From Cranoglanis bouderius (lineage: Eukaryota > Chordata > Actinopteri > Siluriformes > Cranoglanididae), in NCBI GenBank assembly GCA_023630585.1, contig CM042555.1, positions 3,137,501-3,201,500 on the forward strand: a stretch of DNA of 64,000 nt, given 5' to 3'. This document shows, in pieces, positions 56,916-64,000 of this stretch. The translations under genes and the position numbers were made by a program. Each line of letters starts with the position of its first letter. The first letter of the stretch is position 1. Below the pieces are notes generated by a model, which searched no databases, was not told the DNA's origin, and worked only from the letters and a program-made list of their open reading frames with translations.

Positions 56916-59006
56916 TGTAGGTAACACTTTCTGTGAAGGTCATATCTACAATAAACACGTCTGTGTCATGTTATAATACATTCCTAGGACATGTAGTGTT
57001 CATAAAATGTTATAATCACCAAGCCACACTTTCCATAATGCATTATGAGACAATATAATGTGTTATAAGCACTATTTATAATGCATTCTTTTAACAAATT
57101 ATAAATGCATTGTAAACAATGTTGTACAAGCTGTAAAGTCTTCGTGCATAATGTCTTTTGAATGCTTTATAACATGTTTTCTCATGACACGGGGACGAGC
57201 CAAGTGAAGAAATAAGTGTCTTGTACTCTGACCCCATTATTTTGTTCTTACTACGTCTTTGGAAGCATCATAAAGGGGGTATGACAGTTGTCTTAACATA
57301 TGCACTAACTCGAGCACTACTAGTGTTTTTAGCAGGTGATATGTCAGAAGTAATATCGAACAAAGAAAATAGAAAGAATAAAAATTAATGAATGATATGA
57401 AGACAATCAAGATTGAGGATTTTATCTAATATTAAGATGCACTAGTATATGCACAGTATGTCTCTACTATGTCATGGCTACATAAGGTTACATATGTCAT
57501 CATGACAAATATCAAAAATGATGAAAGTTATCAGTATTAGTAACTTGATACTCATATCACTGGACATAAACTGTCATGCAAATCATAAGAGTACGCATAT
57601 GATATCTTCTGTGACATGTTTATAACATGGTCATGTCAGGATTAAGACGCCGGATTCAAATAAAGACGAACAGGATTACAAAACAGCGAGTTTTACCCCG
57701 AACTAAATGCCTGCACATTCAAAAGCACCAAATCGTACAGAGAACCGCACCCTGTTAGTGTCATAAATTCCACGTGCTGACGTAATTGATAAAAATTTAT
57801 CATCGCAGGATAGCATGCTCTTTTTTTTTCCTCTTTGAATGGAGCGAGATTTATCAATATGGCTTTGATAAACAGGTTTGTGAGATGTTCGGTCGAGGCC
57901 CTGATTGAACCTTGGCCTCTTTTTTTTTTTGTGTGTTTGTGTTGATTGGATTGTAATGTGCTTATCACTGTGTGTCCTGACCTTCAGCCACTGACAGGCT
58001 CATTCTGTCAAGTGTTATTTGGTCGGATCATCATAAAGTTAAAAAAAAAAAGAAAAAAAAAAGAAAAGACCTCTCTTTAACCAGACGGGTTAAATATAAA
58101 ACTAGAGGAAGAGACCCGAGTCCGTAGTTCTTTGACTGGCATTGCCTCGTGATTGAATTTCCACAAAAAAAAAGCAGAAACTTATGAAAGATTATGAATG
58201 AATAAAGTCGCAACAAATTTGTTATTAGAGGTTGTAGGACTTTTCTTGTAGCATCATCAGACTGTCATCTGTCAGCCATGCCACGTTGTAAAGAAGTAAA
58301 ATCGTACTATTAATCACGACGGCTGTGATAAGGATTGATTTCATGAAAGATAAAATCACTTACACAGACATATACACGTTACGTCATGTTTCATTACCCA
58401 TAAAAGCCTTTTTCTATGTTAAAAAAAAACTCTCTTTTACCAGCCACCAATAATAAAGGTTACATTTAAAACTTACAAATAATGAAGCATGAAGGGAGCA
58501 CAGATTTAAAAGATGTTGGAAAAGATACGAGGCCATCATTTTAGTCGACACTGTCTCAGAATTGTACATTTGTAAAATAAATAAATAAATAAACAAACAA
58601 ATAAATAAATAATTGAAATGTGTGAACACTTATAACTACAGTAACTACCATAGGATTGTTTTTAGCAGTCACAGCTTTTCTTATTCATAGGAATTCCTAA
58701 AGAACGTGCTCTCACTTGTTCCTTTTCATTTACACACAAGATCCTTCCTTTTGTTTTGAAGCACTTTTTATTCCTAGAGGAAACTATTAAATATCATTTT
58801 ACCTGAATGCTGGATCATAAGACTGTCATAACTGGCCCATAAAGGTGTTGTACTTGAGTTTACACAAACAGTATGGCATGTTATATTTTGTTTTATGATG
58901 CAGGATCAAGTAATGTGAGAAAATAACTAAATATGGCTTAACTATAGATAATGAACTGATAATGCGCTGTAAACAGATACAAATACAGATTACGAATAGG
59001 AGGAGC

Positions 59007-59037
<31 letters not shown>

Positions 59038-59185
59038 CTTCTTCTTTTTTTTATTTTAGAAAGCTTGCCAGAGAGGTTCACTCGGCATCTGGAGCTGTGC
59101 ATCGGGATGCAACAAGAAGCTGTTAGATATGAAGCTTGAGGGAAAAAGAAAGACCTTGTTCATTAACATGAGCGATACATTTACG
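56916..59185. other. Intergenic DNA without gene
   Basis: Repeated TTATAATGCATT-type words at 56970-57130 suggest an old repeat. A-tracts lie at 58039-58065, AAAT units at 58575-58610, CTT units at 59009-59046. No gene recognised; 57760-57970 is non-repetitive. Confidence 0.45.
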
Positions 59186-59270
59186 GCGTCCATTCATTCA
59201 TCCTTAGTGACTGCCTGGTCAGGGTCACGGTGGTTTGAATTTAAATTAGGCTGCTAGTTTGGGTGTATTT
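59186..59270 (-). repeat. SINE-like dispersed repeat, short fragment
   Basis: TCCATTCATTCATCCTTAGT, then GACTGCCTGGTCAGGGTCACGG. Tail end only. Confidence 0.55.
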
Positions 59271-59330
59271 TTGGGAAACAGACAGAATCAACTAAATTCG
59301 ATGGAAAAATATCAAAGGCCAGTACAAACA

Positions 59331-59854
59331 TACAGTACTGTGCAAAAGTTTTAGGCACCCTAATTTTTTTAGTACAAACTTTATAGATTTTTTTATTTTA
59401 TGACTTCTACATTATCAATTGTCAGTACAAAAAAAAACATTTTAGATTCCCAAACATTAGTTTTCTAGCACAAAATTAAATGTTACAGAAAAATGTTTGT
59501 ATGTCATTAAAGAAAGCAACGTATTACATAAGAGACACTTTTCAGACAAAAAAACACAATGAAGGCTGCTGGGTTTCGCTGCAAAAATAAGAAGTGAGTG
59601 CGAAAGTCAAAGTGTCCAGAAGAACTGTGTCTGGTTCTGCAAGATGCTCAATAAAACTTTTCCTTATAAAACTGCACTAATTATACCGGAGTCTACTGTT
59701 TTTATTTTTATTTTTATTTTTTTCTCACGCCAAATATTGACTTTGTTTCATTTACTACTGTTTACTGCTCTTTACTGTATTTTTTAAAATGTAGAAACAT
59801 TTAATTTCATTATTTTGAAGGCATCTTTGCATAAAACGTTTGCACAGTACTCTA
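59331..59854. mobile_element. Noncoding Tc1-like MITE
   Basis: Ends TACAGTACTGTGCAAAAGTT and, inverted, TAGAGTACTGTGCAAACGTT with TA at the borders. 524 bp with no transposase remnant recognised. Ends resemble those of the Tc1-like element at 19513-20466. Confidence 0.8.
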
Positions 59855-60110
59855 AATTATAATAATGCAAGCAGGATTAAATCTTCAGTTCAAACCAATT
59901 ACCAACTTGTGATGTAGCTGAGGTTGAGGAACTGTCAGAGCCAGAACTCACGCACCATGCGGACACTGCTACATTTCTACCGTCTTCCCTTTTCCCCCCA
60001 CAGTGTTTCGGTTCAGTAGACACAATGGTGAGGTTCATATGTGATTAAATAAAAACAAACAAACCTTCAAACACATATCGGTTTAGGCCACTCCCACTTC
60101 ACGGTTAATA
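59855..60110. other. Intergenic DNA without gene
   Basis: Unique sequence. Confidence 0.4.
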
Positions 60111-60537
60111 GTGCAATCCACTGTAGTCGGAACTTGGAAAAATCTGACCTCCGACATGGAAAAGTTTCGGAAAAGTGCAATGGAATGGTCATTCAGCTCG
60201 GAATTCCAAGTCGGCAACATCCACCTTGCAGGAATTCTCTGACATGAACAAACCTGACGTCACAACAATATGGCGGCACACAGTCGGCGGGTAAACAGAT
60301 TTCCCTTTGCATCATTTTCTTCTCGTTTTTACTCGATATATTGGAGTTGCCCTACATAATACATCATTCCTCTTTGGTATTTAACCAGAAATAACACATG
60401 TAGATCTTATTAAGAGACTAGGCGTACAATTATGACCTTGCTCGGGACATCTAGGGTTTTCCGAACCGAAGCACTGGAATGCTTTTGGATCAGAACTCGG
60501 GAAAAAAGACTTGGAAATGAATACACTGGATTGCACC
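60111..60537. mobile_element. Candidate MITE with GTGCAATCCA ends
   Basis: Left GTGCAATCCACTG and right CACTGGATTGCAC are inverse. Inside, GGAACTTGG.. and the inverse-like ACTCGGGAAAAAAGACTTGG reinforce the symmetry. About 427 bp, noncoding. Confidence 0.6.
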
Positions 60538-61242
60538 ATAAATTCGAATACAGACTCAGATACGGAAATTTGATACAAATACAGATACAGATATTGTCAT
60601 TGTACTACACTTGTACACTTATCATTCATAATTACTTATTAATTACATATTTTTAAAAAAAAAGAGAAATCGCTTTCACCAGAAACTTGAAACACATAAA
60701 TGCATGATGAATGCAGACACATAGTAGGTGTAATGCTACATTACACATGTGTGCTCATGCATAATTCAAGCTTCAGTGCATTCCTTCATGTCAAGTTTAA
60801 TCATTTTGCTGAAATCTAATCTCTCTTCATTAGTACACGAAGGTACAAAGCAGTACAGAAGGTAGACGTCTCTGATCCTTATAATCAATCACTTTGTAGT
60901 GAGTATAGAATTGGGCATGTGTGTGTTTGTGTGAGTATGTGTGTGTGTGTGTGCGTGTTGTTTCATCTCTGATCTAGCACTTTGCCCTCTTGTCACCCAG
61001 CCTATCTTTTTCTACACACAAACACACGTTGTGTTTGCATAAGGTGGTGGTCTGTAGGAAGAAAAAAAAAAATCTTTTTTTGCTCTCCTAAGAATGACCC
61101 TTAAAAATGTTAAGATGGCTGCTGGAGTCATGGCTCTAGATTTGAAAAACACACAGCAGAAATGCCTACAGGGCCAAACTGGGTGTTTACTCAGGACTGA
61201 TAATATTTACTGATATTGAACACTGACAGGGGGTTGCTTGGC

Positions 61243-61312
<70 letters not shown>

Positions 61313-61520
61313 ACCAGCTCTGACCTTATGGCCGAGTTTGTTAAGGACGAGATGAACCACAGGAACCTTTAAGACCTTTAAGCTTTAGATCAAGCTTCCC
61401 AATCAGATGAACGATCGTTAGATCATATACATTACAACAGAACACCTTCAGTGAAGCGTTGACTTTGATTATATTCTGTAGATTTTAAATATACAAAGGC
61501 ATCAAACCAACCATCCTTCC
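60538..61520. other. Intergenic DNA with GT microsatellite
   Basis: A GATACA/AATACAG repetitive patch at 60545-60595, GT tracts at 60918-60956 and 61245-61311. No gene. Confidence 0.5.
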
Positions 61521-61790
61521 ATCCATCCATCCATTTTCCATACCGCTTATCCTACGCAGGGTGACGTGGAGCCTGGAGTCTATCCCAGGGAACTCGGGGC
61601 ACACCCTGGACGGGGTGCCAACCCATCGCAGGGCACAATCACACACCCAATTGGGAAATGCCAATCAGCCTACAATGCATGTCTTTGGACTGGGGGAGGA
61701 AACCATAGTACCCAGAGCAAACTCCAAAAGAACATGCAAACCCCCAACCCCGGAGGTGCGAGCTACACTAGCTACTGTAAATAATTAACA
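61521..61790 (-). repeat. tRNA-derived SINE copy
   Basis: Tail CCATCCATCCATCCATTTTC, GGAGTCTATCCCAGGGAACT, CCCATCGCAGGGCACAATC, TCTTTGGACTGGGGGAGG, and a truncated head near CCCCCAACCCCGGAGG. The CA tract is short. Confidence 0.85.
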
Positions 61791-62857
61791 TTACCTGCTC
61801 CAAACCACCACATAAAACAATTCTGCTTCCTTTTGTCCCTCTACCTCTTGTTTCCGCTTTCTTTTCTGGCTTCCAGACAGGTACGTTTGTTTCCAAATTC
61901 TAGCAAAATGGGGTGCAATGAAGACAGAGTTCCTGGTATAACGTCATACATTACCCAGTCGCTCCAGGATTTTGCGATTTTTGCAATCACACAAACATAC
62001 GCAAGATAAAGCAACCTCCGCGATATTCGGAGAAGCTTGCAATTTTTCAAAATGACCGTAGATTTTCCACAGACTTGGGCAAAGACGCGTCATGTGACCT
62101 CATCACGACACGAATTCAGCCAAAGCCATTTTCGATTCACGTGCGTCCAACATGACTACAGCCAAAAGGTCTCATTTACCAACAAACATCACTGCAAAAG
62201 CTCGTGCGATTGCGATCTCGCCAATTCAAGTAGTTTTCCCGCAAAAAAAAAAAAAAAAAAAAGCACGAAAAACTCCTGTACAGACTGATTACCCATCTGA
62301 GTGTTTGGGGAGTTCTGCTGTTTAAAGATTTTAGATTTTATGGACTTCAGGGTCCATCTCAAAACTCGAGCACGCTACTGTCTGCCTCCGTTCGAATCTT
62401 ATCAACTCTCAACTGCCTTATTACGGGTCACTCGATGAATAAAAAGTCACTAGATAGTAGCCTATAGTGTAAATGACGTGGCACTTCGTTTTGTTTAAGG
62501 CTGTTTCATTATTAATGCCATCCATTATATAGTATACTAATCCTTTTAAAACTTTGCCTAACAATAGATATCATGATATACACTATGGCGCACACTTCAG
62601 TTTTACCAAACGTACAGCCCGTGAAGTTTACGAGCTGAATTCTGCTCTCAGTAATGGGTTCAGTATGCCAACCAGACCATCGTGATCCATTTCGGGATTT
62701 GGATTTTGAGGGAGTGAAGAGTTAAAGAATCTGTGCAACTCCTCTTCATAAATTTGTGTGTTTGTATGTTCTTTCTGTTGCCTTTGATTGATGGTATTGT
62801 TTTAAGCCAGGGAGGTTCTGGATTGCTTAGCCATTGTTTTAGGTCTTGGCAAAAATG

Positions 62858-62860
<3 letters not shown>
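61791..62860. other. Intergenic DNA without gene
   Basis: A-tract at 62244-62261. The stretch 62330-62610 contains ACTATAGTG/GGCGCAC words reminiscent of the MITE at 26927-27254, without clear ends. Confidence 0.4.

Positions 62861-62919
<59 letters not shown>
62861..62919. repeat. (CT)n microsatellite
   Basis: About 58 bp of CT. Confidence 0.97.
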
Positions 62920-62921
<2 letters not shown>

Positions 62922-63316
62922 GAAGAAAAGGTAGGGAGAGGGAAGTTAGAAAGTGTGGGGTGAAGATTATATATAGGAGTAGAGGAATTATGGATGAAAA
63001 ATGAAAAATAAATATATTTCTTCTCACTTATTAGCTTGTCCTGAAAACTGTTGAAATCTGGCATGTGCGGAAGTTCAGGGAATTTTTGTGGGTACTGTGG
63101 TTTCACAGCTTGCCCTCACCTTAGGGGGCAATGTAAGTGTATGTGTGTGTTTATATATATATGGGTGTGTGTGTGTGTGTGTGTGTGTTTATGTGTGTGT
63201 CCTAGCCAAACCTCATAAACACCCACGTCTCTCCACTGACCACAACCATGCAGCGACACAGACCCCGGACCTTTCCTTACCTCCTGTGTGAGTGTGTTTG
63301 TGAACACTGACACGAG

Positions 63317-63356
<40 letters not shown>

Positions 63357-63860
63357 TGTGTGTCTCTCACTACCTTGGCTCGGCATCAAGTATGGAATTC
63401 ACAGTGTCCTAACAAAAGCCATCCGAAGCACTTTTTCATTCGTTTTTTCCCTCCCTCAAGCCCTTTAACGACTATTATTCTTGCAAGATGTTTTAGGTTC
63501 TGGTCATCCTTGCTGACACAAACCGCAGCGTTTCGGGATTGTTCCCACTTGTCTTTCAAATGCTGGGAATGGTTTGAGAACCAGAATTCCACAGCGCTCT
63601 GTTGGAGGTCGGTTCTGGTAGAACATTCACAGCGTGACGCCCAACGCAAACCTTCAGAGAATTATAGCTACCAAAGTCAATGTACGAATCTGGACGATAA
63701 TTTTATTTGTGTGGAAGGTTGTAAAGGTTAAAGTCAGGGGTTAGGGGCGGAGTTAGCATTCATATATCACTTATTCATGACTTTATGTTTAGGAAATCAA
63801 ACAAAATTATTCAATCAGGATTTTAGAGTTCCTCTTATTTCTAATAGATTTTCATTTCTT
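62920..63860. other. Intergenic DNA with GT microsatellites
   Basis: GT tracts at 63163-63187 and 63319-63362. The 147-residue frame at 63288-63731 begins in the GT repeat, and the overlapping minus frame shares no motif; neither is supported as coding. Confidence 0.45.
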
Positions 63861-63865
63861 ATTCA

Positions 63866-64000
63866 GCTGTTCTGACTCTGATTGGTCAGGAGGTGTTCTC
63901 CGACAATAGTGTTATTGTAATCGTTTCTATAGTAACCACATGGTGGACGCCTGACAAAATCTATCCATGTTATTTACCGAAGAATTAATATTTAATTGAT
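63866..64000 (-). mobile_element. Dispersed repeat family A, cut by the window end
   Basis: CTGACTCTGATTGGTCAGGAG and ATCGTTTCTATAGTAACCAC match the inverted family A copies at 16285 and 43770. Confidence 0.6.

Noticed and set aside
63288..63731. 147-residue ORF with Cys-Val repeats
   Set aside because: Begins in a GT microsatellite; remainder lacks motifs and a competing frame exists on the other strand.

Overview
The window is nuclear DNA from a teleost fish, most likely an otophysan such as a catfish. The evidence is the gene content (orthologues of vertebrate cebpg and cebpa), canonical spliceosomal introns, very dense CA/GA/TA microsatellites, tRNA-derived SINEs with A- and B-box-like heads, and many decayed Tc1-like transposons. 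The species call is an inference from repeat character, not from a search. There are no bacterial operons, no CRISPR array and no intact mobile-element gene.

Only two genes can be supported. cebpg (C/EBP gamma) lies on the minus strand. It has an inferred noncoding first exon ending at 35915, a second exon carrying the first 40 codons (33148 down to 33029), and a third exon carrying the bZIP domain and stop (31927 down to 31559). cebpa (C/EBP alpha) lies on the plus strand as a single-exon gene: TATA box at 39481, conserved five-codon upstream ORF at 39726-39743, main ATG at 39751, stop at 40663-40665. The two genes are divergently transcribed with about 3.5 kb between their 5' ends, the same order and orientation as the mammalian CEBPA-CEBPG pair but more compact. 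Their products heterodimerise through leucine zippers: C/EBP alpha carries transactivation domains, whereas C/EBP gamma lacks them and tunes its partners.

Layout: 1-14 kb is repeat-rich intergenic DNA with a 1.1 kb GA array (1957-3085), SINE-like copies and CA/GT tracts. 14-31 kb is intergenic DNA with four main Tc1-like relics, MITE-like elements and a copy of a dispersed repeat (called family A here) holding an 800 bp TATAG array. 31-36 kb is cebpg, and 36-39.5 kb is the inter-gene regulatory interval with a GC-rich patch near 38.3 kb. 39.5-42.2 kb is cebpa with a long repeat-invaded 3' region. 42-64 kb is gene-free DNA with microsatellites, a 72 bp minisatellite in 215 bp higher-order units (48.25-48.92 kb), further SINEs, family A copies and MITEs. 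Several unique stretches here could hold distal cebpa enhancers.

No wholly new gene system was found. The most informative observations are the conserved uORF and start-site architecture of cebpa, the CCAAT-rich minisatellite in cebpg intron 1, the higher-order minisatellite, and Tc1 deletion derivatives that separately retain either the DNA-binding half or the catalytic half of transposase.
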